NCBI GenBank assembly: GCA_023423065.1
Contig: JAFAGC010000010.1
Location: 67,830-131,829, forward strand
Source: Pseudomonadota bacterium
Lineage (GTDB): Bacteria > Pseudomonadota > Gammaproteobacteria > Steroidobacterales > Steroidobacteraceae
Reading direction: 5' to 3'
DNA length: 64,000 nucleotides
Made by a program: the position numbers and the translations under genes. Each line of letters opens with the position of its first letter. The stretch's first letter is position 1. Positions 38,432 to 49,771 of this stretch are shown in pieces. The notes below the pieces were generated by a model. It worked only from the letters and a program-made list of their open reading frames with translations. It was not told where the DNA came from and did no database searches.

Positions 38432-39616
38432 TTACAACACGGGGTCCGACCCAAGACCACGAACGCGCGTCCCGGATTCCCTGATCCCGATCAGGATATC
38501 CCCGACGTTCGTGCCGGTCGGGCCCGTGTAGACGAGATCTCCCGATGCCTCGAGCGTTGTTCCCGAATCGAATTCGGCCAGCGCGCGCTCGACGTCGATA
38601 CCCGCGATCCCGGCGCGTTCGATCGTGCCCGCGTCGATCATCGCGCCCGCGTCGCTCGTCGGGCCGTCCGTGCCGTCCGTTCCGGCCGCGAGAATCGTGA
38701 GTCTCTCGTCCGCGCGCAGCAGCCGCGCCGCGTGCAGCGCGAGATGCGTGTTTCGGCCGCCGCGGCCGTGCGTCGCGGACAGCGTCACCGTCGACTCGCC
38801 GCCCCAGACCAGGCCATCCGCATCGGACGTTCGCAATGCTTCCGCGAATTCGCTCGCGACGTCCGCGGCATCGCCGGCGAAACGTGTCGCACCCGCCTCG
38901 AACGTCAAGCCGCGCGCTTCGCCGGCGGAAACCGCGGCGCGCACGGCCGCATCGACGTTCGCGACCACCACGCGATCGATCGCATCGGCGGAGCCGCCGT
39001 CGGTCCCTAACAACCCGGAACCGATGACGTCGGGGGAATCGCCCGGAACGTCGGAGATGAAGAGCGCGAGTGCCGGTCGTCCCGCGAGCTGGCGCGCCAC
39101 TCCACCGCCCTTGAGCCGCGAGAATTTCCGCCGCTCGTCATTCAGCCGCGCGATGTCCCAGCCGGCCGCGAGCCCCGATTCGTTCAATGCGCGCAGTTCG
39201 GCGAGGGTTTTCCCGTCTACCAGCGACTCCACGAGACTCGATGCGCCGCCCGACACCAGGAAGATCGGAAACACGTCGGCGGGAAGCGCCGCGATCCGCC
39301 GCCCGAGTTCGGCGCCCGCGTCCAGGCTGCGTCGATCCGGAACGGGATGCGCGCTCTCGAACAACGTCGCACCGGGTATTCGCCGCAGATCGTCATCCAG
39401 GTGGCCATCCTTCGTGATCACCAGAAGCGATTGCTGCGCGTCGCCCAGCGCATCGTGCGCGCCGAGCGCCATCGAGCTCGCCGCCTTGCCGACCGCGAAC
39501 ACCGCGATGGGTCCGCGCGGCTTCCGCTCGCGCAACACGCGCGCCACGCAGGCACGCCCATCTACCGCGCGCAGCGCGGCGTCGAACAATTCGAGGAGAA
39601 GGCGGCGCGTATTCAA
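38432..39616 (-). CDS. Glycerate 2-kinase, MOFRL family
   Basis: The 394-residue kinase of the GckA/TtuD type phosphorylates glycerate to 2-phosphoglycerate. The N-terminal domain has VFAVGKAASSMA, LVITKDGH, ESAHPVPDRRSL and LVSGGASSL. The C-terminal MOFRL domain has GGESTVTLSATHGRGGRNTH and AAGTDGTDGPTSDAGA. It lies 22 bases after purF. A link with purF is not obvious; it may serve serine-cycle or tartronate/hydroxypyruvate metabolism. Confidence 0.9.
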   Translation of the reverse strand: MNTRRLLLELFDAALRAVDGRACVARVLRERKPRGPIAVFAVGKAASSMALGAHDALGDAQQSLLVITKDGHLDDDLRRIPGATLFESAHPVPDRRSLDAGAELGRRIAALPADVFPIFLVSGGASSLVESLVDGKTLAELRALNESGLAAGWDIARLNDERRKFSRLKGGGVARQLAGRPALALFISDVPGDSPDVIGSGLLGTDGGSADAIDRVVVANVDAAVRAAVSAGEARGLTFEAGATRFAGDAADVASEFAEALRTSDADGLVWGGESTVTLSATHGRGGRNTHLALHAARLLRADERLTILAAGTDGTDGPTSDAGAMIDAGTIERAGIAGIDVERALAEFDSGTTLEASGDLVYTGPTGTNVGDILIGIRESGTRVRGLGSDPVL

Positions 39617-39638
39617 CCGCGGGCGCGCCGCACGACGA

Positions 39639-41141
<1,503 letters not shown>

Positions 41142-41160
41142 TCGGTGGGGTTCCTTGGGA

Positions 41161-41667
41161 TCAGGGCTTGATGGGGGGATTGTCCAGATCGAGGCGCTCG
41201 AGGTTCTCACCGACGACGCCGCGCAGCGCATCGGCAACCCCGATGGCGTACGGCATCAGACGCGATCTCTTCCAGCTGGGTTCCTTGTCCATCTGCAAAG
41301 CCTGGATCGCGATCGTGAAGGCGCCGACCACGACGATGCCGCGAATGAGGCCGAAGACGAGGCCGAGGAACTTGTCCAAGCCCGAGAACATGGAGACGCG
41401 AACGTAATGTCCAACCACCACGGCGATCGCGCTGCCGATGAGCAGCACGCCGACGAAGATGATGACGCGCGCGACCCAGATGCTCGTAGGGGAATCCGCC
41501 AACACACCGCCCAGGTGCGGCGAAAGCGAGTCGGCGAAGATCCAGGCGAGAACGATGGCGAGGAACCAGGTGACTACCGCGATGGCTTCGCGAAGCAGGC
41601 CGCGGACCAGGCCCATGATTGCTGAAACGACGAGAATGGCGAGGATGATGTAGTCGACTGCAATCAT
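41161..41667 (-). CDS. cvpA: Colicin V production protein family (CvpA)
   Basis: This 168-residue inner-membrane protein has four membrane segments. It starts [34 protein letters not shown], which carries the family's conserved GLxRG and REA region. CvpA is linked to colicin V export and envelope homeostasis, with the mechanism unresolved. It lies between dedD and purF as in E. coli, 19 bases before purF. Confidence 0.92.
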   Translation of the reverse strand: MIAVDYIILAILVVSAIMGLVRGLLREAIAVVTWFLAIVLAWIFADSLSPHLGGVLADSPTSIWVARVIIFVGVLLIGSAIAVVVGHYVRVSMFSGLDKFLGLVFGLIRGIVVVGAFTIAIQALQMDKEPSWKRSRLMPYAIGVADALRGVVGENLERLDLDNPPIKP

Positions 41668-41764
41668 TCGATGAGTCTTGATCGACGCTCTCGGAGAAGG
41701 CGCGGCATTGTACTCGACCGCCGCATACCGTTGCAGCGAGACAACGGGCGGGCGGTGTCGCGCG

Positions 41765-42439
41765 TCACGAAATCGGCACGATGCTGCCGGATTGCCCCAC
41801 CCGCTTGAGATCGGCCGCAAGCGCCTCGGCCGAGGCGCGATCGGGAGTCGGGCCGACACGGACGCGATACAGGTCGCGGCCGCCGCTCCTGATCGGTGCA
41901 ACGAAGGCCTTGAAGCCCTTTGCTGACATGTCGCGGACCAATCGGTCGGCATTGTCGCGGCTGCCGAAGCTGCCGAGCTGCACGACGAAGCTGCCCTTGG
42001 CGGCCGGAGGCGGTGTCTGCGAGGGGGCGGGCCGAGCGGGCTCGGCGCGGGCCGGAGCGGCAGGAATCGCCGCGGGCGTCTGCCGGGATTCGACGCTGAC
42101 GCTGGGGGCCGGCACATCGGCCGCGGCGGCGCGCCGCTCGGGCTGCCTGGCAGGGGCGGACTCGGCGAACTGCGGCGCCGCGACGTCGTCGTTGTCCGGC
42201 GCTGGGGTTGGGGTTGGGGTTGGGGCGACCGGAACCGGCTGGGCGACTTGCGGGGGCGATGACGTCTCCGACTTGCCGTCGATTTCGATGGTGTAGCTGC
42301 GCAGGCCCTGCTCTTCCTCCGGCGGCGCGGCCGGCGCCGTCGACGATTTGGGACCGGTGAGTAGTTCGGGCACCAGCAACACGAACAGCGCCGCCAGGAT
42401 GACGGCGCCGGTCAATCGTTGCTTGGCTCGCGAATCCAT
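41765..42439 (-). CDS. dedD: SPOR-domain cell-division protein (DedD-like)
   Basis: The 224-residue inner-membrane protein has one N-terminal segment (GAVILAALFVLLVPELL), a Pro/Ala-rich periplasmic linker and a C-terminal SPOR domain (about 150-222, FVVQLGSFGSRDNADRLVRDMSAKG). SPOR domains bind denuded septal glycan and target proteins to the division site. The ATG chosen is the first one; a TTG six codons upstream would overlap folC. The linker encodes an APTPTPTPAP run from a GGGGTT repeat. Confidence 0.9.
   Translation of the reverse strand: MDSRAKQRLTGAVILAALFVLLVPELLTGPKSSTAPAAPPEEEQGLRSYTIEIDGKSETSSPPQVAQPVPVAPTPTPTPAPDNDDVAAPQFAESAPARQPERRAAAADVPAPSVSVESRQTPAAIPAAPARAEPARPAPSQTPPPAAKGSFVVQLGSFGSRDNADRLVRDMSAKGFKAFVAPIRSGGRDLYRVRVGPTPDRASAEALAADLKRVGQSGSIVPIS
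42203..42224 (+). repeat. (GGGGTT)n microsatellite inside dedD
   Basis: On the plus (template) strand four GGGG runs are separated by TT, encoding Pro-Thr repeats on the other strand. The pattern fits an intramolecular G-quadruplex and a slippage-prone hexamer that would stay in frame. Confidence 0.8.
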
Positions 42440-42446
42440 GGGCGAA

Positions 42447-43697
42447 CTATATCCCAAGGAATTCGAGCGCCGGTCCCACCGTGAGGAACGATCCGAATAC
42501 CACGATGCGATCTCCAGGCGCGGCGGCCGCGCGAGCCGCGCGACACCCCGAGATCACATCCGTGGCGAGTTCCACGATGGGAACAGCCGGTGGCAGGTGC
42601 GCGGCGAGCGACTGCGCGCTCACGCTGCGCGGGCCTTCGAGCGTCACGGGAACCCATGCGTCGACGCTCGGCGACAGTGTCGCGAGAATGCCGCCGATGT
42701 CCTTGTCGCCGAGGATGCCGAACACCGCGATGGTGCGTTTTGTCGGCAGTGTCGCGAGGTTGTCCACGAGCACGCGGGCCGCGGGAACGTTGTGGGCCAC
42801 GTCGAGAATCCATTCGACCTCTCCCGGAACGATCTGGAAGCGTCCCGGCAGCCGCGCAGCCCGCAAGGCCCGGCTGACGACGTCGTGCGTGAGTTCGATG
42901 CCGAAATCTCCGACCGCGAGCGCCGCCAGCGCGGTGGCCGCGTTGTCGACCTGCTGCGATCCGGCGAGCGCGGGCAAGGGAAGATTCCGCAGACGCAGCG
43001 TGTTGCATTCGAAGTCCCAACCGTTGTCGTGGCGAAGCGCGCGAAAGTCGCGGCCGCGCTCGACGGGAAACGCGCCCGTCTGCTCGATGACTTCGCGCAC
43101 CGACGCCGGCAGGTCCGGGCTGCCGAGCACGGCCGGCCGGGCCGACCGGAAGATCCCAGCCTTCTCGCGCCCGATCTGATCGAGTGTGCCTCCCAGCCAG
43201 TCGACGTGATCCAGCCCCACGGAGCAGACGACGGCGACGTCGGCATCGAGGATGTTGGTCGCGTCGAGCCGCCCGCCCAGGCCGACTTCCAGAACGGCCG
43301 TGTCGACTCGGGCACGCCGGAAACTTTCGAGCGCGGCGAGTGTGTTGTATTCGAAGAACGTCAGCGTGATCTCGCGGCGCGCCGCGTCGATTCGTTCGAA
43401 CGATTCGATGAGCTGAGCATCCGTCGCCTCGTTGCCGTTGACGCAGATGCGCTCGTTGTAACGGACCAGGTGCGGCGAGGTGAAGCGGCCGGTGGACTGG
43501 CCCGCGGCGCGCAGCAGCGCATCGAGATAGGCGACCGTCGATCCCTTGCCGTTCGTTCCGCCGACCGTGATCACGCGATACGCGGGCGTCAGCAGCTCGA
43601 GCCGGCGCGCGACCTCGCGCACCCGCTCGAGGGTCAGGTCGATCGCGCTCGGATGGGATTGCTGTTGCTGCTCGAGCCAGTCGGCGAGCGAGCGCAT
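42447..43697 (-). CDS. folC: Folylpolyglutamate synthase / dihydrofolate synthase
   Basis: The 416-residue Mur-ligase-fold enzyme adds glutamate to dihydropteroate and folates. RVITVGGTNGKGSTVAYLD is the P-loop; GRFTSPHLVRYNERI, LEVGLGGRLDATNILD and GLDHVDWLGGTLDQIGREKAGI follow. The C-terminal domain has WILDVAHNVPAARVLVDNL and VFGILGDKDI. The ATG at 43697 lies 5 bases after the accD stop; an open frame extends back through accD but is a shadow. The accD-folC-dedD order is conserved in gammaproteobacteria. Confidence 0.95.
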   Translation of the reverse strand: MRSLADWLEQQQQSHPSAIDLTLERVREVARRLELLTPAYRVITVGGTNGKGSTVAYLDALLRAAGQSTGRFTSPHLVRYNERICVNGNEATDAQLIESFERIDAARREITLTFFEYNTLAALESFRRARVDTAVLEVGLGGRLDATNILDADVAVVCSVGLDHVDWLGGTLDQIGREKAGIFRSARPAVLGSPDLPASVREVIEQTGAFPVERGRDFRALRHDNGWDFECNTLRLRNLPLPALAGSQQVDNAATALAALAVGDFGIELTHDVVSRALRAARLPGRFQIVPGEVEWILDVAHNVPAARVLVDNLATLPTKRTIAVFGILGDKDIGGILATLSPSVDAWVPVTLEGPRSVSAQSLAAHLPPAVPIVELATDVISGCRAARAAAAPGDRIVVFGSFLTVGPALEFLGI

Positions 43698-43702
43698 GAA
43701 CT

Positions 43703-44578
43703 TCAGGATACCGACGTGGGAGCGACCGGTGGCTGGCGCATCAGCAGGCGCAACACGGCGCCCAGTTTCTCGCGCATGTCGCGCCGGTCGACGATCAGGT
43801 CGAGCGCGCCGTGATCGAGCAGGAATTCGCTGCGCTGGAATCCTTCCGGCAACGTCTCGCGCACGGTCTGCTGGATCACGCGCGGGCCGGCGAAGCCGAT
43901 CAGCGCGCGCGGCTCGGCGACGTTGAGATCGCCCAGCATCGCGAGACTGGCGGAGACACCGCCCGTGGTCGGATCCGTCAGCACGGAAATGAACGGCAGG
44001 CGCGCCTGCGCGAGGCGCGCGAGCGCCGCGCTGGTCTTCGCCATCTGCAGCAGCGAGAACAAGGCCTCCTGCATGCGCGCGCCGCCACTCGCCGAAAAAC
44101 ACACGAGCGGAGCGCGTGTCTCGATGCAGCGATCCACGGCGCGCTTGAAGCGCTCGCCGACCACCGAACCCATCGAGCCACCCAGGAACCTGAATTCGAA
44201 AGCGCAGGCGACGATGGGCAGACCCTCGAGCGTGCCCGCGACCGCGATCAGCGCGTCGCGTTCACCGGTCGCCTTTTGCGCGGCGGAGAGCCGGTCCTTG
44301 TAACGCTTGCTGTCGCGGAACTTGAGCGGGTCCTCCGGCGAAATGTCGGAGCCGATCTCGAACTGTTCGCCCTCGTCGAGGAAACGCGCCAGGCGCTCGC
44401 GGGCGCCGATGCGCATGTGATGGCTGCACTTCGGGCAGACGTTCAGATTGCGTTCGAGCTCGGCGCGGTACAGCACCGCATCGCAGGCAGAGCATTTGAT
44501 CCACAGGCCCTCGGGGACCGAACGCGTGCGGCGCTCGGTCTTGATCCGCGACGGCATGATTTTCTCGAACCAGGACAT
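43703..44578 (-). CDS. accD: Acetyl-CoA carboxylase carboxyltransferase subunit beta
   Basis: The 291-residue beta subunit forms malonyl-CoA with AccA. The N-terminal zinc ribbon has Cys29, Cys32, Cys48 and Cys51 (KCSACDA and VCPKCSHH). The crotonase-fold body includes [43 protein letters not shown] and [18 protein letters not shown]. The ATG gives [13 protein letters not shown], the usual N-terminus. A -10-like TATCAT followed by CGGCCGCG lies inside the end of truA, 45 bases upstream. trpF, often located between truA and accD, is missing. Confidence 0.96.
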   Translation of the reverse strand: MSWFEKIMPSRIKTERRTRSVPEGLWIKCSACDAVLYRAELERNLNVCPKCSHHMRIGARERLARFLDEGEQFEIGSDISPEDPLKFRDSKRYKDRLSAAQKATGERDALIAVAGTLEGLPIVACAFEFRFLGGSMGSVVGERFKRAVDRCIETRAPLVCFSASGGARMQEALFSLLQMAKTSAALARLAQARLPFISVLTDPTTGGVSASLAMLGDLNVAEPRALIGFAGPRVIQQTVRETLPEGFQRSEFLLDHGALDLIVDRRDMREKLGAVLRLLMRQPPVAPTSVS

Positions 44579-44600
44579 GTCAGGGCGTTCCCTCGTGGAA

Positions 44601-45395
44601 TCAGGGGGTCGAAGCGCGGCCGATGATAGCGGATTGGGGCCCCGGCAGCCCGAACTCGGCCGGGTAGCGCACCGCCGCGAGATACAGGCCGTCGGGCGGC
44701 GCCGTCGCGGCATTGGCCTTGCGATCGCGCCCCGCGAGCACGGCGGCGACGCGCTCGGTCGGCGAATCCCCACTCCCCACGCTCAGGAGCAGGCCGGCGA
44801 CGTTGCGGACCATGTGATGCAGGAACGCGTTCGCGGTCACCTCGATCACCACCCAGTGATCGTCGCGCGTCACGCTCAGGCGTTCGACGTTGCGCACCGG
44901 CGATTTCGCCTGGCACTCGATCGCGCGGAACGCGCTGAAATCGTGTTCGCCGACGAGCACCTGCGCGGCCTCGTGCATGCGCGCGACGTCGAGCGGCCGG
45001 CGCTCCCAGGTCGCGCGGCCGGTGTCGAGCCCGGGCCGCGAGTCGCGATTGAGGATCACGTAGCGGTAGCTGCGCGCCGTGGCGGCGTACCGCGCGTGGA
45101 AATGCGCCGGCACTTCGCGTACCCAGACCACGCTGATGTCGGGAGGTAGATAGGTATTCGCGCCGAGGCGCCAGCCGCGTTCGCTGCGCGCGGCGCCGCT
45201 GTCGAAGTGCACCACCTGGGCCGACGCATGTACGCCGGCGTCGGTGCGCCCCGCGCATGCGCACTCGATGGGCGCGTCGGCGACACGCGCGAGCGCGCGC
45301 TGCAGCTCGTCCTGGACGGTCCTGAGGCCGGGCTGGTGTTGCCAGCCCGAGTACGGGCGGCCGTCGTATTCGAGGCCGGCCGCGAAGCGAGGCAT
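44601..45395 (-). CDS. truA: tRNA pseudouridine(38-40) synthase
   Basis: The 264-residue enzyme makes pseudouridine in the anticodon arm. The catalytic Asp52 lies in [21 protein letters not shown]. The N-terminal [26 protein letters not shown] and later [33 protein letters not shown] and the C-terminal [13 protein letters not shown] are all typical. E. coli TruA is 270 residues. It lies 34 bases after fimV, as in Pseudomonas. Confidence 0.95.
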   Translation of the reverse strand: MPRFAAGLEYDGRPYSGWQHQPGLRTVQDELQRALARVADAPIECACAGRTDAGVHASAQVVHFDSGAARSERGWRLGANTYLPPDISVVWVREVPAHFHARYAATARSYRYVILNRDSRPGLDTGRATWERRPLDVARMHEAAQVLVGEHDFSAFRAIECQAKSPVRNVERLSVTRDDHWVVIEVTANAFLHHMVRNVAGLLLSVGSGDSPTERVAAVLAGRDRKANAATAPPDGLYLAAVRYPAEFGLPGPQSAIIGRASTP

Positions 45396-45429
45396 CGGAA
45401 AACCCTGCGTGCGCGCGGGCCCGGTGTAG

Positions 45430-48315
45430 TTAGCCGGGCAGCGATTCGATCAGGCGCTGCGCTTCCTGCTTCTGCGATGCCGAGCCCTCGCTCAACACCT
45501 CGTTGAGGATGTTGCGCGCGCCGTCCGGGTCGCCCATGTCGACGTAGGCGCGGGCCAGGTCGAGCTTGGTGCCGACTTCGGAGAGCGTGACGGGCTCGAG
45601 ATCCGGAACCGCGAGTTCCTCGGTCGCGCTGCCGGGCATGTCGTACTTGCCGCTGGCCGCGCCGAGATCGAGATCCACGCCATGGTTCATCGACGGCTGC
45701 TGCTGCGTCGGCTCCACCGGGAAGTCGACATTGCTGCTGTCGATCGCCGCGAGCCGCGAGGTCGACGAGATGTCGAAACCTTCGTCGGGCATTTCGAACT
45801 TCGCGAGCGAAGCGGTGCTGCCCGGGTCGATCGCCCGGCCCTTGGTCAGGTCCATGTCGCCGCCGAGTTCTTTCTCGGTCAGGAACCAGGTGCCGCTCGC
45901 GCCGTGTTCGGCGATCTGCGAGTCGTCACCGTTGCCCACGTGGCGCGCGGCGGCCGCGCGCAGCAGGCGCTGTGAATTCTCGTCGAGTCCCGCGACCATC
46001 GTCGGGGCGTTCGCATCGGGTCCCGAGTTGCCCGGGCCCTGGATCGGCTTGAGTCCGATCTGCGAATCGGTCTGTTCGAGCGAGCCCAGGTCGAGTCCGA
46101 GATCGTCTAGCGCGAGCTCGGCGGTCTGCTCGCTCGAGAGCTTGCGGCGCATCGCGCCTTCCACCTTCTCGCGGATCGTCGGCTCGTCGAGCGGTCGCAG
46201 CGCGGGCTGCTCGACCGTCGGCGCTTCCGAACCCGCGGGCGTCATCTTGACCGTCATCTCGCGCGTGGTCTGGCCGCTGTCGCGATCGGGCAGCGCGAGG
46301 CCTTCGCCGGTCGCATCCGGGTCACGTACCGCGCTGCTGAGATCGAGGTCGACCGGGTCCGGCGTACCGCCGCCGGTCACGTCGAGACGCGAGCTGACGT
46401 CGAACGGATCGAAGTCCACGCCGCCGGCACCACCGCCGTCGAGGTTCAGGTCCACGCCCACCGCGCCACCGGCGCCGCCCTCGGAGAACATCGGATCCTC
46501 GGGCGCGATCTGCTTGCCCATGATCACGATCTTTTCCCACTCGCCCGGATCCGCGCCGGCGCGCGATTCGGCGAGCTCGTTGGCGGTGGCCAGGAACTGC
46601 TCCTTGTTGCCCCAGACGAAGAACACTTCGAGGAGCTTGAGCTTGAGATCGCGACGCTGCGGTTCGCGCTGGATCGCGATGCGGACCAGGTCCGCGGCCT
46701 GGTCGTACAGACCGTAGGCCATGTGGAAATCGGCTTCGGCGAGCGGATCGCCCTGGTCGAGGTTGACCGCGGTCTCGCTGCTGATGGTCTCGTCGGTGCG
46801 CACCGTCGGCGCGAGCGGAATGTCCTGCGTCTCCTGCAACGCGCGATGCGTGCCGGATTCCTCGACGAGGATGTCGTCGGGCACGGCCTCGGCGGCCGGC
46901 GCGCGCATGCGGCCGGTGTCGGACAGCGAATCGACGGGCTCGGCGAGACGATCGCCACCCTGCTCGGCGAGGCGGCCGAGGTTGTCGTCGAACTCCGCGC
47001 TCTTGCGCTTGCCGCGCGACTTCACGATCAGGCCGATGAGGCCGAGCAGCGCGACTCCGGCGAGCGCCCACTTGTACTCGAGCAGCGTGTCGACGATCGA
47101 CGGGCCCTGCACCGGTTCTTCGGCTTGCGGAGCCGGCCGCTGCTGGGCGGGAGCGGGCTCGGGCGTCGGTTCCTGCGCGGCCGTGGTCTCGGGCGGAGTC
47201 GTTTCGGTCTCGGCCGTCTCCGCGGTTTCGGCGGTCTCCGCCGGCGGCGTCACTTCGGGCGTCGCGACCTCGGGCTGCACGGGCGCGGGCTGCGCGGGCG
47301 TTGCCGCCTGCTGCTGCGAGGCGGCGAGCTTGGCCTGCAGATCGGCGAGCTCCGTGTTGCGCAGCTCGAGCAGGCGCTTCGATTCGTTGAGCTGTCCTTC
47401 GAGTTCGTTGACCCGGTTGCGCAGCGCGCTGACTTCGGCCGGATCGGCACCGGAAGCTCCCGGCGAGCTCGCCGAGTCGCTCGGCGCGACGAGGCGCAGG
47501 CGACCCGCGCCGGCGCCGGAACTGGCCGACCAGGAGCCGATGGCATTGCGCACTTCGCTCGACGCTTCGGCCGGCGAGATCGCGGCGACTTCCTCGCCCG
47601 ACGGGACGCGCAGCACGGCTCCCGCGCGCAGGCGGTTCATGTCGCCGTCGAACGCACCGCTGTTGGCGCGGTAGATAGACACCATGAGCTGCTGGGTCGA
47701 AGCCCCGACGCTCGCCGACAGGCGGCGGGCGATCGCCGACAGGCTGTCGCCGCGCTGCACTTCATAACTGTCGCCGCCGCCCGCGGAGACGTAAGGCGCG
47801 GGCGTGGGCGTGGGCGTGGGCGCGCTCTGCTGCGGCGCCGGACGCGTGATCTGTCCACTGCTCTCGCTGGCGCTCTGCGCCGGCGCGGCGACCGGCGCCT
47901 GCGCGACGCTGTTCGGCGCGAAGACCGGCGGATCGAGCAGCACGGTGTATTCGCGCACGAGGCGACCGCGTGCCCAGGTCGTTTCAATGAGCAGCGTGAG
48001 GAAAGGTTCGGTGACGGTTTCCGCCGAGCGGATGCGCAGGATGTTGGCGCCGTTCGCCGCGCGATCGCGCGTGACGGTCACGGACGCCATGAACGGCGGC
48101 CAATCCAGTCCGTAACGCGCGAAGGTTTCCTTCGAGGCGAGTTTCGCTTCGAGCGTCGCGAGATCTTCCGGCGTCGCGTTGACGAGCTCGATCTCCGCAT
48201 CGAGCGGTGCATTCAACGGCGAGTTGAGCCGGATGTCGCCGAGACCCAGCGCATGGGAGATTCCGGGTAACAGCAGGACTGCCAACAAAACCCGGGCGAG
48301 ACCATTCCGCATCAT
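45430..48315 (-). CDS. fimV: FimV-family pilus/polarity protein with LysM domain
   Basis: This 961-residue inner-membrane, peptidoglycan-binding protein organises type IV pili and polar functions in Pseudomonas. A signal peptide (LARVLLAVLLLPGISHA) leads to the FimV N-terminal domain (LGLGDIRLNSPLNAPLDAEIELVNA). A PT-rich linker is followed by LysM (near 190-250, YEVQRGDSLSAIARRL). A coiled coil (about 290-325), Glu/Thr/Pro-rich stretch and membrane segment (ALAGVALLGLIGLIV) come next. A long acidic cytoplasmic region ends in a TPR-like helix pair (LDLARAYVDMGDPDGARNILNEVL). I chose ATG 48315 because GGAG precedes it by 5 bases; a GTG six codons upstream is possible. Confidence 0.93.
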   Translation of the reverse strand: MMRNGLARVLLAVLLLPGISHALGLGDIRLNSPLNAPLDAEIELVNATPEDLATLEAKLASKETFARYGLDWPPFMASVTVTRDRAANGANILRIRSAETVTEPFLTLLIETTWARGRLVREYTVLLDPPVFAPNSVAQAPVAAPAQSASESSGQITRPAPQQSAPTPTPTPAPYVSAGGGDSYEVQRGDSLSAIARRLSASVGASTQQLMVSIYRANSGAFDGDMNRLRAGAVLRVPSGEEVAAISPAEASSEVRNAIGSWSASSGAGAGRLRLVAPSDSASSPGASGADPAEVSALRNRVNELEGQLNESKRLLELRNTELADLQAKLAASQQQAATPAQPAPVQPEVATPEVTPPAETAETAETAETETTPPETTAAQEPTPEPAPAQQRPAPQAEEPVQGPSIVDTLLEYKWALAGVALLGLIGLIVKSRGKRKSAEFDDNLGRLAEQGGDRLAEPVDSLSDTGRMRAPAAEAVPDDILVEESGTHRALQETQDIPLAPTVRTDETISSETAVNLDQGDPLAEADFHMAYGLYDQAADLVRIAIQREPQRRDLKLKLLEVFFVWGNKEQFLATANELAESRAGADPGEWEKIVIMGKQIAPEDPMFSEGGAGGAVGVDLNLDGGGAGGVDFDPFDVSSRLDVTGGGTPDPVDLDLSSAVRDPDATGEGLALPDRDSGQTTREMTVKMTPAGSEAPTVEQPALRPLDEPTIREKVEGAMRRKLSSEQTAELALDDLGLDLGSLEQTDSQIGLKPIQGPGNSGPDANAPTMVAGLDENSQRLLRAAAARHVGNGDDSQIAEHGASGTWFLTEKELGGDMDLTKGRAIDPGSTASLAKFEMPDEGFDISSTSRLAAIDSSNVDFPVEPTQQQPSMNHGVDLDLGAASGKYDMPGSATEELAVPDLEPVTLSEVGTKLDLARAYVDMGDPDGARNILNEVLSEGSASQKQEAQRLIESLPG
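47800..47823 (+). repeat. (GGGCGT)n repeat inside fimV
   Basis: Four GGGCG units on the plus strand encode a Pro-Thr run (APTPTPTPAP) in FimV. The same peptide is encoded in dedD by a different hexamer, GGGGTT. This suggests selection on the peptide, or repeat expansion at both sites. Confidence 0.75.
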
Positions 48316-48682
48316 TCGCGTCTCCACATTCACCGTCGGCTATGAGAATTCTTTATCTAAACATGAGCTTAGAGGCGAAAGTTGCGACCCTAAGCTGAGA
48401 CCGCCCGCAATATAACTTAAATAGGCTCGCGCACCAAAGCCCACGGCGCGGGTGTGCTGCTCACAACAGCATCCCGAGAGAGGTCGACTGTCACGATCCA
48501 TAAGTTATGTCCACGCTTGCGGCTTATCTTCCCTAATGCGTGGAACATAAAACGTGTCCCGTTTCGCGTTCGATGCTCTAACACGTCGGAATACGGGCGT
48601 AACCCGTGGATTTCGTACGTCCGCCGGGCACGAATGCCCTCGGGGTTTCCATGTTGGCGGGCACGCAATGGCCCGCGGGGCT
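48316..48682. other. Intergenic region between aroC and fimV, lower GC than flanks
   Basis: This 367-base stretch has no recognised gene. It contains two hairpins after aroC (GGGCACGAATGCCC at 48626-48639 and ACGGGCGTAACCCGT at 48593-48607), which may act as terminators although no T-run follows. It also has a 7-bp inverted repeat (AGCTTAG at 48366-48372, CTAAGCT at 48390-48396), 17 bases apart, upstream of fimV. A weak -10 (TAGATA, minus strand, 48354-48359) could serve fimV. A short minus-strand frame around 48417-48550 is open but not recognised. Confidence 0.5.
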
Positions 48683-49771
48683 TCAGGGGATGACGGGAGT
48701 GGGTGAACGCACGTCGGCGTTCTGTCCCCGGTGCCGCAGGCAGTGATCCATGAGGACGACGGCGAGCATCGCCTCGCAGATCGGCGTCGCGCGCAGGCCG
48801 ACGCAGGGGTCGTGACGACCGGTGGTCACGACCTCGACCGGATTGCCGTTCACGTCGATGGTCTTGCCCGGAACCTGGATGCTCGAAGTCGGCTTGAGCG
48901 TGACGTGTACGACGACGTCCTGTCCCGACGAGATGCCGCCGAGGATGCCGCCCGCGTTGTTGCTGAGGAATCCCTCCGGCGTGAGCTCGTCGCGATGTTC
49001 GCTGCCGCGCTGCGCGGCGGATGCGACCCCGGCGCCGATCTCGACCGCCTTCACCGCGTTGATGCTCATCATCGCGTGCGCGAGATCGGCGTCGAGCCGG
49101 TCGAACACGGGTTCGCCCCAGCCCGGCGGCACACCCTTCGCGATGACCGTCACCTTCGCGCCGAGAGAATCGCCCTCGCCGCGGATCTTCCACATCAGGT
49201 CTTCGAGCTCCTGCACCCGCGACGGGTCCGGACAGAAGAATGGATTCTCGTACGCCGCCTCGGGCTTGACCGGGTCGATGGTCAGCGAGCCGATCTGGGA
49301 TAGATAGCCGCTGATGGCGACGCCCATCTTCTCGCGCAGGTACTTGCGCGCGATCGCGCCCGCGGCCACGCGCATCACAGTTTCGCGCGCCGATGAACGG
49401 CCGCCGCCGCGGTAGTCGCGAAAGCCGTATTTCTGCTGGTACGTGTAGTCGGCGTGACCGGGACGGAAGCGATCCTTGATCTTCTCGTAGTCGCGCGAGC
49501 GCGCGTCGGTGTTCTCGATCAGGATGCCGATCGAAGTGCCGGTGGTTCGACCTTCGAAGACGCCCGACAGGATCTTCACGACGTCGCCTTCGCGACGCTG
49601 GCTCACGAACTGCGAGGTGCCGGTGCGTCGCCGGTCCACGTCGGCCTGCAGTTCGGCTTCGGTGAGCGGCAGTCCCGGCGGACAGCCATCGACGATGCAC
49701 CCGAGCGCGGGCCCGTGGCTTTCGCCGAATGTCGTGACCGTGAACAACCTGCCAATCGAATTACCGGACAT
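48683..49771 (-). CDS. aroC: Chorismate synthase
   Basis: The 362-residue FMN-dependent enzyme carries out the last shikimate-pathway step. [47 protein letters not shown] and [15 protein letters not shown] are signature blocks; later [17 protein letters not shown] and [18 protein letters not shown] appear. Length matches E. coli AroC (361). The ATG lies inside the end of prmB, giving an 11-base overlap, as expected for the conserved prmB-aroC pair. Confidence 0.96.
   Translation of the reverse strand: MSGNSIGRLFTVTTFGESHGPALGCIVDGCPPGLPLTEAELQADVDRRRTGTSQFVSQRREGDVVKILSGVFEGRTTGTSIGILIENTDARSRDYEKIKDRFRPGHADYTYQQKYGFRDYRGGGRSSARETVMRVAAGAIARKYLREKMGVAISGYLSQIGSLTIDPVKPEAAYENPFFCPDPSRVQELEDLMWKIRGEGDSLGAKVTVIAKGVPPGWGEPVFDRLDADLAHAMMSINAVKAVEIGAGVASAAQRGSEHRDELTPEGFLSNNAGGILGGISSGQDVVVHVTLKPTSSIQVPGKTIDVNGNPVEVVTTGRHDPCVGLRATPICEAMLAVVLMDHCLRHRGQNADVRSPTPVIP

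Noticed and set aside
42203..42224. GGGGTT repeat as a telomere or linear-replicon end
   Set aside because: Only about four units, located inside a coding gene and in frame, far from any end.
42447..44102. N-terminal extension of FolC through accD
   Set aside because: The extension is Arg/Ala-rich shadow sequence, and the Mur-ligase N-terminus begins right at the ATG after the accD stop.
48417..48550. Short minus-strand frame ending WIVTVDLSRDAVVSS as a small gene
   Set aside because: No clear start or ribosome site and no recognised homology; it is mentioned only within the intergenic description.
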